Shown here piece after piece: positions 8,528 to 17,500 of a DNA stretch of 64,000 nt. The notes beneath the pieces are model-generated. The model was not told where the DNA came from, made no database searches, and saw nothing but the letters and a program-made list of their open reading frames with translations. The stretch is from Rhodobacteraceae bacterium S2214. GTDB taxonomy: Bacteria > Pseudomonadota > Alphaproteobacteria > Rhodobacterales > Rhodobacteraceae. The DNA is taken from NCBI GenBank assembly GCA_025141675.1, contig CP081161.1:434001-498000 (forward strand), written 5' to 3'. Each line of letters begins with the position of its first letter. Positions within the stretch are counted from its first letter, which is position 1. The position numbers and the translations under genes are program-made.

Positions 8528-9139
8528 TTAATGTGCGAAGATGTCCGCGTCGGGCCACCCGTCCAGATCAAGTTTGGCACGCATTGGCAAGAAATCGAAA
8601 CAGGCTTGCGCTATTTCGGTCCGCCCTTCACGTGCGAGCATAACGTCAAATGCGGCCTTGAGTTTGTGCAAGTGCAACACATCGGATGCCGCGTAGTTCA
8701 GCTGTGCGTCGGTCAGGGTTTCCGCGCCCCAATCGCTTTGCTGTTGGTATTTGGAAATATCGACGCTGATCATTTCGTGCAGCAGGTTCCGCAATCCGTG
8801 GCGGTCTGTGTAGGTGCGAACCAGTTTCGATGCGATCTTGGTGCAATACACAGGGGCTGCAAGTGTCCCAAACGCGTTGTGCATCGCCGCGATATCAAAA
8901 CGACCATAGTGGAACAGTTTGACGACGTCGGGATCGGCCAGCATTTTGCACAGGTTCGGTGCCTCGGTTTGGCCTTTCGCGATCTGAACAAGGTGGCAAT
9001 CACCGTCGCCGCTAGACATTTGGATTAAGCACAAACGATCCCGATGCGGATTCAACCCCATCGTTTCGCAATCAATAGCAACCATTGGCCCTAGGTTTAG
9101 GCCATCAGGCAGATCGTTTTGGTAAAGGTGATTGGCCAT
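8528..9139 (-). CDS. Ribonuclease D-like 3'-5' exonuclease
   Basis: This 203-residue protein is a DEDDy 3'-5' exonuclease of the short RNase D type. The three exonuclease motifs are visible: VAIDCETMGL (Exo I, D and E), FHYGRFDIAAMH (Exo II, D) and YAASDVLHLHKL (Exo III, Y and D). It lacks the C-terminal HRDC domains of E. coli RNase D, which is usual for the alphaproteobacterial form. It is the first gene of the leftward lpt cluster, nine bases ahead of lptC, a conserved neighbour in Rhodobacteraceae. Confidence 0.9.
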   Translation of the reverse strand: MANHLYQNDLPDGLNLGPMVAIDCETMGLNPHRDRLCLIQMSSGDGDCHLVQIAKGQTEAPNLCKMLADPDVVKLFHYGRFDIAAMHNAFGTLAAPVYCTKIASKLVRTYTDRHGLRNLLHEMISVDISKYQQQSDWGAETLTDAQLNYAASDVLHLHKLKAAFDVMLAREGRTEIAQACFDFLPMRAKLDLDGWPDADIFAH

Positions 9140-9214
9140 AATGTGCGCTCCAAGTCGGTCAATTGCAGATAGGCTCTACAATGGTGAAGCGCAACTGAAC
9201 GCAACGCGTATCGG

Positions 9215-9889
9215 TCAAAGACTGCTAAGGTGGTGACGTTCCAACAGGGAGAGCAAAATGTCTTTGGCGGCGATCCGGTGTTGCCTGTGCACTGTGCGCG
9301 CACGCTCAGGATCGCCGGACCGGATGGCGTCAACGACCTGGCGGTGATCGTCGTTTGATTTGGTCGGGGCGGGACGCATGTAAAGTGTGACAAGCCGCGC
9401 CCGACGGACCTGATCTGACATGACTTCTGCGATCATGCGAACGCGTTCGTTATTCCCAAGACGCACAAGTTCGCTGTGAAAAACGTCGTCGGCTGCGGCC
9501 CAATCTTCGCGACGGTCCAGTACTAGGGCTGTGTCCATGTCCACGATGGCTTGGGATAGAACCGCCAGATCGGCGTCTGTCAGATTGCGGCTTGCGGCAT
9601 TTGCCGCGGCGAGACTTTCAAGCTCTGTTAGGACTTCGTAGACTTCTTCCATATCGCGTGGGGAAAACGGGGTGATGCGGACGCCCTTGCGCGGGCGAAC
9701 CTTCAATAGACCTTGGCCTTCTAGTCGTAAAAGCGCTTCACGGACGGGGGTGCGAGACATGCCTAGTCGTGTCGCAAGTTCACTTTCCAGATGATCCGTT
9801 CCGGCACCAAGCTGACCCGAGAAAATCAGATCTCTCAACTGCTCGATTGCAACCATCGTATTTGACGTCGGTATTGCGCTATTGGTCAT
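9215..9889 (-). CDS. GntR/FadR-family (FCD) transcriptional regulator
   Basis: The 224-residue protein has an N-terminal winged helix (about 8-75: LRDLIFSGQLGAG, LATRLGMSRTPVREALLRLE) and a C-terminal FCD effector domain (about 85-210). Candidate metal ligands sit in VFHSELVRLGNN, NDDHRQVVDAI and HRQHR. Such regulators usually sense sugar acids or other carboxylates. It is the last gene of the leftward arm of the catabolic cluster, and its start overlaps the oxidoreductase stop by 11 bases. The probable operators are the TAATGCATAC repeats at 12033-12094 (inference). The effector is unknown. Confidence 0.88.
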   Translation of the reverse strand: MTNSAIPTSNTMVAIEQLRDLIFSGQLGAGTDHLESELATRLGMSRTPVREALLRLEGQGLLKVRPRKGVRITPFSPRDMEEVYEVLTELESLAAANAASRNLTDADLAVLSQAIVDMDTALVLDRREDWAAADDVFHSELVRLGNNERVRMIAEVMSDQVRRARLVTLYMRPAPTKSNDDHRQVVDAIRSGDPERARTVHRQHRIAAKDILLSLLERHHLSSL

Positions 9890-10901
9890 TACTTAACAAT
9901 TCAACCTTTCTCATCAATCGCGCCGACCTGTAAACTGCCGCCTCGACTTCAATTACCTTGAGGTAATCATTCGCATCGTTTTCGAATGCGCCACCGTCCA
10001 CAAGACACTCCACGGCACACTTCTGGAGACTAAACGTACAATCGCCCCCAAAAGTTCCCGAATTATCCTGCGATATTATCTCTTTAGCTGTAGTGCTACC
10101 AAATTGACGCAACTGCGCTGATCCGTCGCCCATCAAGGTGATGGTTCCTTCGGTGCCTTCAAACAGCCCTTCGCCCATTGTGCAGCGTGTATTTGTGGCA
10201 GCGTGATCAAGGTTGCGGTTGCCGTCCAGAAGACAGCGCATTCCGTTCGGATGGTCAAACATGACCAGCCCTGCGTCTTCTCCCGCGATCACGGGATTCA
10301 CTTTCCGCAGGTCAGCATAAAGCGCGGTTGGGTTGCCAAACATAAACCGGAACGTATCGATATAATGCACGCCGGTCTCATGGATAAGGAAGCGTTCCAT
10401 CTGTTGGAAGTAAGGCTGACGCGCGAGGTACGCGTCCGGTCCTTGGCCATCGCCGGGCCGTAATCGAAATGTCGCCTGAAGCGGTGTCCCGATTGCGCCA
10501 TCGTCGATGGCCGATTTTATGACCCGATACCAAGGTTGGAACCGGAAGTTTTCGTGAATGATCAGCGGAATGCCTTTGGCCTGCGCCAAAGCTGTCATTT
10601 CCCGTGCTTCTTCGAGAGACGTGCAAAACGGTTTTTGGCAGATGATCAGTTTTAGATCCGCGTTCAGACCTGTGCGAATGGCTTCTGCATGTGCGCTGGG
10701 CGGCACCGCGATATCAAGAATATCTGGTGCGGTCGCCGCCAACATGTCGGACAAGGACGTATAGCTTGGGTAGCCTGTCGCGGATGCTTTGTCGGGGTCA
10801 TGATCCGCCACACCAACGATGTCGGTCTGATCAATCCGTTCCCAGCCATCACGATGAAACTGGCTAAAGAACCCCGCGCCGAGACAGGCAACCTTCAGCA
10901 T
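9879..10901 (-). CDS. Gfo/Idh/MocA-family NAD(P)-dependent oxidoreductase
   Basis: This 340-residue enzyme has an N-terminal Rossmann domain (VACLGAGFFSQFHRDGW), the family's ICQKPFCTSLEEA motif around residues 85-100 containing the conserved E/QKP lysine, and a C-terminal domain with the HETGVHYIDTFRFMFG helix. Family members oxidise sugars, inositols or sugar derivatives. Its start and the upstream dehydrogenase stop overlap by one base, and its end overlaps the regulator gene. In this setting a plausible job is oxidation of a sugar or sugar acid feeding the kinase encoded on the other arm (inference). Confidence 0.88.
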   Translation of the reverse strand: MLKVACLGAGFFSQFHRDGWERIDQTDIVGVADHDPDKASATGYPSYTSLSDMLAATAPDILDIAVPPSAHAEAIRTGLNADLKLIICQKPFCTSLEEAREMTALAQAKGIPLIIHENFRFQPWYRVIKSAIDDGAIGTPLQATFRLRPGDGQGPDAYLARQPYFQQMERFLIHETGVHYIDTFRFMFGNPTALYADLRKVNPVIAGEDAGLVMFDHPNGMRCLLDGNRNLDHAATNTRCTMGEGLFEGTEGTITLMGDGSAQLRQFGSTTAKEIISQDNSGTFGGDCTFSLQKCAVECLVDGGAFENDANDYLKVIEVEAAVYRSARLMRKVELLSNDQ

Positions 10902-11986
10902 TAGGTCACCGCCAATTCGATTGCTGCTGCTGCCTGACTGGTCGTTGATGAACCGCCAAGGTCAGCTGTCACAGATGTTTTGTTGGCGACGGCTGCATCG
11001 ACCGCTGTTCTGATCTTTGCGGCATCGTCCAGCATCGCTGCAATGTCATGTTTTGTGCCAAGCCATTCCAGCATCATGGCGGCAGACAGGATCATCGCAA
11101 AGGGATTTGCTTTGCCTTCGCCTGCGATATCCGGCGCTGATCCATGACATGGTTGAAACACTGCTTGGTGCAGTCCGATGTCAGCTGACGGCGCGAGGCC
11201 AAGCCCGCCCATTAGTCCGGCCCCTAGGTCGGATAAAATATCACCAAACATGTTTTCAGTGACCATTACGTCAAAGTCCCATGGTTTTTGCACCATCCAA
11301 AGGGCTGTAGCGTCCACATAGGCGTGGTCAGCGGTCAAATTAGGATGGCGCGCCGCTTCTTCATCAAAGATGCCCCGAAAGTATGCAAAAGAGCGAAACA
11401 CATTTGCTTTATCAACGCAGGTGACCCGACCCGGGCCGCGGCCTTGTGCCTTGCGATCGTTGGCGAGATTGAACGCGAAGGCGAACAATTTCTCCGAAAC
11501 GCTGCGTGTGATCTGCAAGGTTTCGCGTGCGTAGTCTTCTGTGACTTCACCGGTGCCTTGGGTATGAAAAAGCCCTTCGGTGCTTTCACGGATCAGCACG
11601 AAGTCGATGGATTTGCCTTCTGGCATCTTCAGGGGGGTCAGGCCGCCGGGGACGACGCGAACGGGGCGTACACCAGCGAATAGATTGAATTCTTTGCGTA
11701 GGTCGATCTGCGGCGAAATTTCAGTGCCGTCTGGATAGCGGACGTCAGGCAGTCCCATCGCGGATAAAAGGATCGCATCCGATTTTGATGCTTTGCGAAT
11801 GGATTCAGCAGGGAGCCCATCACCCGTTTGCGCATAATGCGCGGCGCCTGCAGGCAGGTTTGTGAAAACCAAATCATAGGCGTCACTTTTCTTGGCCATA
11901 GCATTCAGAATCGCGACCGTCGGCCCCATGATTTCTGGTCCGATACCGTCACCATCGAAAACGGCAATTTGAAACGATTTGGTCAT
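10901..11986 (-). CDS. Isocitrate/isopropylmalate dehydrogenase-family enzyme
   Basis: The 361-residue protein belongs to the metal-dependent beta-decarboxylating dehydrogenases (isopropylmalate, isocitrate, D-malate, tartrate). It has FDGDGIGPEIM at the N-terminus, the substrate arginines in IDLRKEFNLFAGVRPV, the TEDYARETLQITR tyrosine segment, CVDKANVF with the catalytic lysine, DILSDLGAGLMGGLG metal-binding aspartates and FQPCHGSAPDIAGEGKANP. The coupling to a sugar oxidoreductase and GntR regulator points to catabolism rather than leucine synthesis, so a tartrate/malate-type or novel hydroxyacid substrate is likelier. It is the first gene of the leftward operon and faces the operator region. 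Confidence 0.85.
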   Translation of the reverse strand: MTKSFQIAVFDGDGIGPEIMGPTVAILNAMAKKSDAYDLVFTNLPAGAAHYAQTGDGLPAESIRKASKSDAILLSAMGLPDVRYPDGTEISPQIDLRKEFNLFAGVRPVRVVPGGLTPLKMPEGKSIDFVLIRESTEGLFHTQGTGEVTEDYARETLQITRSVSEKLFAFAFNLANDRKAQGRGPGRVTCVDKANVFRSFAYFRGIFDEEAARHPNLTADHAYVDATALWMVQKPWDFDVMVTENMFGDILSDLGAGLMGGLGLAPSADIGLHQAVFQPCHGSAPDIAGEGKANPFAMILSAAMMLEWLGTKHDIAAMLDDAAKIRTAVDAAVANKTSVTADLGGSSTTSQAAAAIELAVT

Positions 11987-12032
11987 TATAGTTCCCCTTA
12001 GACAGTCAAAGAAGTTTGACAGTCACTATAAT

Positions 12033-12094
12033 TAATGCATACGTTAAAAAATGCAATAATGCATATTTATCTGGTGACACACTAGTATGCATTA
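12033..12094. promoter_or_regulatory. Operator-like repeats between divergent catabolic operons
   Basis: Three copies of a ten-base element with an ATGCAT core lie in the 207-base divergent intergenic region: TAATGCATAC (12033-12042), TAATGCATAT (12057-12066) and GTATGCATTA (12085-12094), the last being the exact reverse complement of the first. Centres are 24 and 28 bases apart, about two to two and a half helical turns. On the minus strand TTGCAT and ATTATA (18-base spacing) could form a promoter for the leftward genes, overlapping the first repeat. The GntR/FCD regulator of the cluster is the obvious candidate ligand. A direct repeat GACAGTCA (12001 and 12018) lies alongside. Confidence 0.55.
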
Positions 12095-12193
12095 CTCATA
12101 CGCGAAGAAACCCTTTGGAGGGCAGGGGGAAAATGTTAATAACGACATCAAATTTCTACTGCGCACTGCAATTGGAAAAAGAAGGACAGTATC

Positions 12194-12487
12194 ATGACTT
12201 ACGCCGTTTGCGTGACATTCTCTTTGCATCCAGATCGCGTTGAAGATTTCATGCCGCTGATGATCGCGAATGCGCAGACTTCTTTGGCGCAAGAAGTAGG
12301 CTGCTTGCAATTCGATGTCCTAACGGAACCGGATCGCCCCACCGAGGTGTTCTTGTACGAACTATACAAAGATCGCGCTGCTTTTGACGTGCATCTGGGC
12401 AGCACGCATTTCAAAAACTTTGACTCTGCAGTTGGTCCAATGATTGCCGCTAAAGACATCAAGACATTCACGCAGGTTGCCCAATGA
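12194..12487 (+). CDS. Antibiotic biosynthesis monooxygenase (ABM)-fold protein
   Basis: This 97-residue single-domain protein matches the small ABM/quinol monooxygenase-like group: YAVCVTFSLHPDRVEDF, the EVGCLQFDVLTEPDRP core and VFLYELYKDRAAFDVHLGSTHFKNF. Members are dimeric ferredoxin-like folds; some oxidise quinols without a cofactor, others bind or isomerise small metabolites. The start has AAGGA about nine bases upstream. Its stop overlaps the next start (ATGA), so it is coupled to the MBL hydrolase. A role in sugar-acid metabolism is suggested only by context. Confidence 0.8.
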   Translation: MTYAVCVTFSLHPDRVEDFMPLMIANAQTSLAQEVGCLQFDVLTEPDRPTEVFLYELYKDRAAFDVHLGSTHFKNFDSAVGPMIAAKDIKTFTQVAQ

Positions 12488-13281
12488 CCGAATGGCTGGT
12501 CCATGCCGTCAAGTACGCGGATCGCAATGCACGGACCCGTGCCGATAGCTTTATCTTTGATGACAACCACGACGCCCCGCATGCGATGGATTATTTCATG
12601 TGGGTGCTGCGGTGCGGGGATCAAACGATTCTTGTCGATACCGGCTATGCCGGGGCAGAGGCAGAAGCGCGGGATCGTCCAATTCGCATGGATCCCGTCA
12701 CAGCCCTAGCACCTTTGCGGATCAAGCCGGACGACATCACGACCCTTATCGTCACCCATCTGCATTATGATCATGCTGGCGGGCTGGACCTGTTCCCGAA
12801 CGCGACCTTACATATGCAATCCGCGGAAATGGCATACGCGACCGGCCCCTGTATGTGTCACGACACGCTGCGGATGCCTTTTACGGCGGATCACATTTGC
12901 ACAGCGATCAAGCGTCTTTATGCTGGCAAAGTCGTCTTCTACGACGGTGATGGACAGGTGGCGGATGGCGTGACTGTGCATTGTATTGGCGGCCATTCAC
13001 GCGGTTTACAGGCGGTGCGCGTGCGGACATCGGCAGGGTGCTTGGTACTGGCGTCAGATGCGGCGCATTTTTGGGAAAATCTGCATGCCCGCAAACCGTT
13101 TCCGATTGTGGTAGATATGCAAAACATGCTCGATGGTTTCACAACGTTGGAACAATTGGCAAGTCATCCAAATCTTATCATTCCTGGCCATGATCCCCTT
13201 GTTAGAGACTACTTTCCGCAGGACATTGCGGACCATATCACCCGACTAGATCGCGGTCCAACACGAGACATAAAGACATGA
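12484..13281 (+). CDS. Metallo-beta-lactamase-fold hydrolase (lactonase-like)
   Basis: The 265-residue protein carries the zinc-binding HxHxDH motif as HLHYDHAGG (H92, H94, D96, H97), a further ligand region CIGGHSRGLQAVRV, the bridging aspartate in VLASDAAHFWEN and a C-terminal IIPGHDPLV histidine. This layout is that of N-acyl homoserine lactonase/AttM-type MBL enzymes. Between a sugar oxidoreductase and an acid-sugar kinase, a sugar-lactone lactonase is an attractive guess, but quorum-signal or other ester hydrolysis is not excluded. It overlaps both neighbours by four bases. Confidence 0.82.
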   Translation: MTEWLVHAVKYADRNARTRADSFIFDDNHDAPHAMDYFMWVLRCGDQTILVDTGYAGAEAEARDRPIRMDPVTALAPLRIKPDDITTLIVTHLHYDHAGGLDLFPNATLHMQSAEMAYATGPCMCHDTLRMPFTADHICTAIKRLYAGKVVFYDGDGQVADGVTVHCIGGHSRGLQAVRVRTSAGCLVLASDAAHFWENLHARKPFPIVVDMQNMLDGFTTLEQLASHPNLIIPGHDPLVRDYFPQDIADHITRLDRGPTRDIKT

Positions 13282-14507
13282 AAATAGGCGTCATCGCGGA
13301 TGATTTCACCGGTGCATCCGACATTGCCCTGACACTGGCCGAAGGGGGTATGCGGACGATGCAATTCGTGGGCGTTCCCGATGCCGACGTGGCGGATGTG
13401 GACGCGGGAGTTGTATCGTTGAAATCGCGCACGATTGCGGTGGATGATGCGATTGCCCAATCGCTTGCAGCTTGTGAATGGTTGCTGTCGCAGGGGGCCA
13501 GCCAGATCATTTTCAAGGTCTGTTCAACGTTCGATAGCACCGCAAAGGGCAACATCGGGCAGGTGGCGGAAGCCTTAGCAAAACGGCTTGGTGAAACACA
13601 CGTCGTGACGTGCCCCGCCTTTCCAGAAAACGGACGCAGTGTCTATCAAGGGCATTTGTTCGTAAATGACGGTTTGCTGAATGAATGTGGGATGCAGGAT
13701 CACCCGCTGACGCCGATGGCTGACGCGGATCTCAGGCGTGTATTGGCGTTGCAAACCACGTGGGACGTGACCCATGTGCCGATGAAGGTGGTCGGCCAAG
13801 GCGCCGATGCCATTGAAGGCGCAATCGCTGCGTTGCCCGAGTCGATGGTCATCGTGGATGCGATTGCAGATGATGATCTGCGGTCTATCGGTGCAGCCGT
13901 GAAGGACCGGAAATTGTTGACCGGTGGGTCCGGTATTGCGATTGGACTGCCTGTGAATTTCGGGCTGACGGCGAAAGCGGTGCCTTGGGACGGTGTGACG
14001 GGACCGGGTGTTGTTTTGTCTGGGTCGTGTAGCCGCGCCACGCGTGGTCAGGTTGAAAATTTCACAAAAACGAACCCTGCGAAGGAATTATCTGCCGCTG
14101 ACGTGATGGACCGCGCAGGAAAGGTCGATGACATCGTGGATTGGGTGCTGGCGCAAGATATGCCGCCGTTGGTCTATACCTCTGCCGATCCGGATGTCGT
14201 GCGTGCAGCGCAAGAGACATACGGCACCGACGTGATTGCAGGCGCGATCGAAAGTATGTTTGCCGATCTTGCGGCGGCTTTGGCAGATGCTGGGATTAAC
14301 AGGATGGTCGTTGCTGGTGGCGAAACGTCCGGTGCAGCTGTATCGGGGTTAAACGCGCGAAACCTGCGCGTTGGTCCACGTCTAGCGGCGGGCGTGCCTG
14401 TGCTGGCGGTGGATGACTGTCCACTGGCTGTCGCGTTGAAATCCGGAAACTTTGGTGGGCCGAATTTCTTTGCAGAAGCGTTAACACTTATGGAACGCCC
14501 GTCATAA
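13278..14507 (+). CDS. Four-carbon acid-sugar kinase family protein (DUF1537, OtnK/DtnK-like)
   Basis: This 409-residue kinase has the N-terminal substrate domain motif IGVIADDFTGASDIALTLAE and the C-terminal ATP-binding domain with VLSGSCSRATRGQVENF and VVAGGETSGAAVSGL. The family phosphorylates D-threonate, D-erythronate, 3-oxo-tetronates and related four-carbon acids. Known partners are a PdxA2 dehydrogenase, an OtnC aldolase or an OtnI isomerase. None is present here; the neighbours are a lactonase-like hydrolase, a Gfo/Idh/MocA oxidoreductase and an isopropylmalate-dehydrogenase relative. The substrate is therefore open. It is the last gene of the rightward operon. Confidence 0.87.
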   Translation: MKIGVIADDFTGASDIALTLAEGGMRTMQFVGVPDADVADVDAGVVSLKSRTIAVDDAIAQSLAACEWLLSQGASQIIFKVCSTFDSTAKGNIGQVAEALAKRLGETHVVTCPAFPENGRSVYQGHLFVNDGLLNECGMQDHPLTPMADADLRRVLALQTTWDVTHVPMKVVGQGADAIEGAIAALPESMVIVDAIADDDLRSIGAAVKDRKLLTGGSGIAIGLPVNFGLTAKAVPWDGVTGPGVVLSGSCSRATRGQVENFTKTNPAKELSAADVMDRAGKVDDIVDWVLAQDMPPLVYTSADPDVVRAAQETYGTDVIAGAIESMFADLAAALADAGINRMVVAGGETSGAAVSGLNARNLRVGPRLAAGVPVLAVDDCPLAVALKSGNFGGPNFFAEALTLMERPS

Positions 14508-14593
14508 TTCGCCTTAATGATGCCTAGGCTGTGCCGTTCTGCTGGCATGATAATCGCCTAATCCTCGATCTATTCGAGTGATTTTGGTGATTT

Positions 14594-17500
14594 ATGCCTT
14601 CGACCTATTACGTCAGCACCTTCGGCGATGATGCAAATGAAGGCACGCGTGATTTTCCCTTTGCCACAATCGACGGGATCGGCGATGCGCTGATGCCCGG
14701 TGATACGGTTTACTATCTTCCGGGTACTTATCAGAATGATACCTATGGCGATCTGATCTGGAACGGCAGCGATTGGGTCCGCGATATCTGGAAAGACAGT
14801 TCCGATACCATCGTCAAAATGAATGATGTTCACGGCACCGAAGCCAACCCGATTGTCATCAAGCCCTTGTACGAAGGCACTGTCAAATTCCATTACGACG
14901 GCAACGGCGCGATTGTTCTGCGTGACAGTAGTCACATTCGGATTGAGGGATTTGAAATCGAAGGACCCGCGACATCGGTCACTTTGGATGATGCGTTGGA
15001 CGCGCAGTGGACGTACCGGATCGCGACATCCGAGGACGCGGACGGCAATCCAGTCTACGAATATTTTGAACGTGATCCTAACGAAGTGCTGGTCGAAACT
15101 GTCAACGAGATGATCCAGTTCCATGAAGACGCAGGCATCGATCAAAGCGGATCCGGCAAGCCCGTCCTTTTCAATTCTGCAGCGATATCGTTGCCAAAGG
15201 GCAGTACCCACATCGAGATCGTCAATAATGTGATCCACGATAGTGCAGCGCACGCGATTTCTGCGCACGGTGGTAACGACTACATCACCGTGACGGGCAA
15301 CGAGATTTACAACAACACCCAGCACACGTCGAATGGCACCCATGCGGTGTCATTTAAGGGGCTGGATAGTTTCGATGAAAACGACGGTTTCAAGATCTTC
15401 GTGACCGACAACACGTTCCGCGACAATTACAATACTATGGTGTCGTGGGTTGGGTCCAAAACCACGGTCACCGTGAAAATTGATGAAGGCAAATCAATCC
15501 ATTTTCAGAATGCGATGGACAGCGTCGATCCTGAAAGCGGCACGATGTGGGATCACGGCCAAATGCTGGTGGCCAACAATTTGATTGAACGGGCTGGTAA
15601 TGCCGCGGTGACCCTGAACAACGTGCGCGGCGCGACTGTTGCGAACAACACGATTGTCGATGCCGGTTATTTGAACACGTTGCTGGCGCAAGATGATGTC
15701 GTAGGTAGCGCGTGGGAAGGGTATTTTAGCGGTCAGGGCCTTGTGTCAGGTGAACTGGCGTCGCTAGGTGCAATCAGGTTGGCAACGTCTGGCGTCAATA
15801 CCATCGCGAACAACCTGATCAGCCTGAGCGATGATACTGTCTTTGCCGTGGACGCATCTGCGGATGCGACCGCCATTACGGCCGTGACGAACATGTTCGT
15901 CGGCGGACGCGGTTTGCGCATACGGGCCGAAAGCGATACAACGGGCCCAGTTAGCGGGGGATTTGAAGAAATCGCCGACGCTGGCTTCCGGGATGCTGCT
16001 TACGGGAATTACCACATTGACCCAAGCTCTGCCGCGGTTAACGCGGGCACGAACTTGTCTGCTGTCACAACAGACCTCGACGGGGAATCCCGGCTCGGGA
16101 CAGTTGATGTTGGTGTGTTTGAAAGCGACGAATCCGTTGATGGCTATAACCGTGTCCGTAGGCCTGATGTGATTGATACCGGTGATCCCCTTCTTGACGA
16201 ACTGATCGACGGCTTGTTGATGGACAGCGTCTATGATGCTGGCGGGGAAATCACATACACCTTTGATTTAACAGCCGATATCGCCTTTGATGATGCGAAT
16301 TCGGTTCTGAACCAAGCCTCTATCGACCGCCATTTGCAGGTCTTTGCGGATGTCACCGCATACACAGGTGTGACGTTCACCGAAGTGGACGCGCTGGAAC
16401 AAAATGCGGACCTTTATTTTAGCTTCCGCGAAAACACATCAACCGCATATGTCTATGGCTACAACGGCGGAGTCATGCATGTGTATAACCCCGACCGCGA
16501 TACGCCGATCATGGGCGACTACGTTGACCATTTGATCTTGCATGAATTGGGTCACGGACTTGGGCTTGAACACGCCCATGACGACCATGGTCACGGCGAT
16601 GAAGAACATGGTTTGCCGGAAGCCTATCAGGGTCATTCGTGGAGCGTGATGTCCTATCGCGCCCACCCGGATACGAATTCCCTGTATTATGGCACTGAAC
16701 ACGGGCCGGAAACGTTCATGTTGGCTGATATTGCAGCCCTGCAGTACCAGTTCGGGGCCAACTTCGAAGCCCAGTCAGACGATACACTTTACCAAGTGAA
16801 CTTCAGCACAGGCGAGTTGTTGATTAACGGCGAATCCCAAGGCCTGCCGAACAACAACAAGATGCAGCGTGCGATCTGGGATGGTGCGGGCATTGATACG
16901 CTTGATCTGTCGAATGGCGAAGATCACATGACGATCAATCTGCAGCCCGGTAGCTTCACCAGTTTCGGCGAACGCTTCCTGCCAGATACGACAGGCGAAG
17001 GTGTATATTTTGCCGAAGGTAATATCGCCAATCCGTACCTTTACAACGGCAACCTGTCGTCCCTGATCGAAAATGCCATTGGTGGCGGTTTCCGCGATCT
17101 GATTATTGGCAACGTGTTGGATAACACTCTGACAGGTGGCAACGGTGAAGACGGGCTGTATGGGCTTGCTGGCAACGACACATTGAACGGTGGTCGCGAT
17201 AATGATCTAATTATTGATGGTCTGGGTCACACAACGGCCACGGGCGGCGCAGGTGATGACGTGGTTGTTGCGCTGTCCGGTAACGGAAACCTTCAAGGCA
17301 ACGGCAGCGACGACGTGATCATCGGTGGGATCGGCGCGGACAATCTGTCCGGCGGTGTTGGCAATGACAAGATCCGCGGCGAAGGTGGTCGTGGCCTGAT
17401 GTTTGGCGATGACGTCATTATCGGCGGTCGGGATGATGATCTCCTGATGGGGGGGCGTGGTGCCGATCAGTTTGTGTTCCGTCCAGACGACGGAAACGAT

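Noticed and set aside
12001-12025. Direct repeat GACAGTCA (12001 and 12018) beside the GntR operator candidates
   Set aside because: Two eight-base copies are too short to call a second operator; noted only as context.
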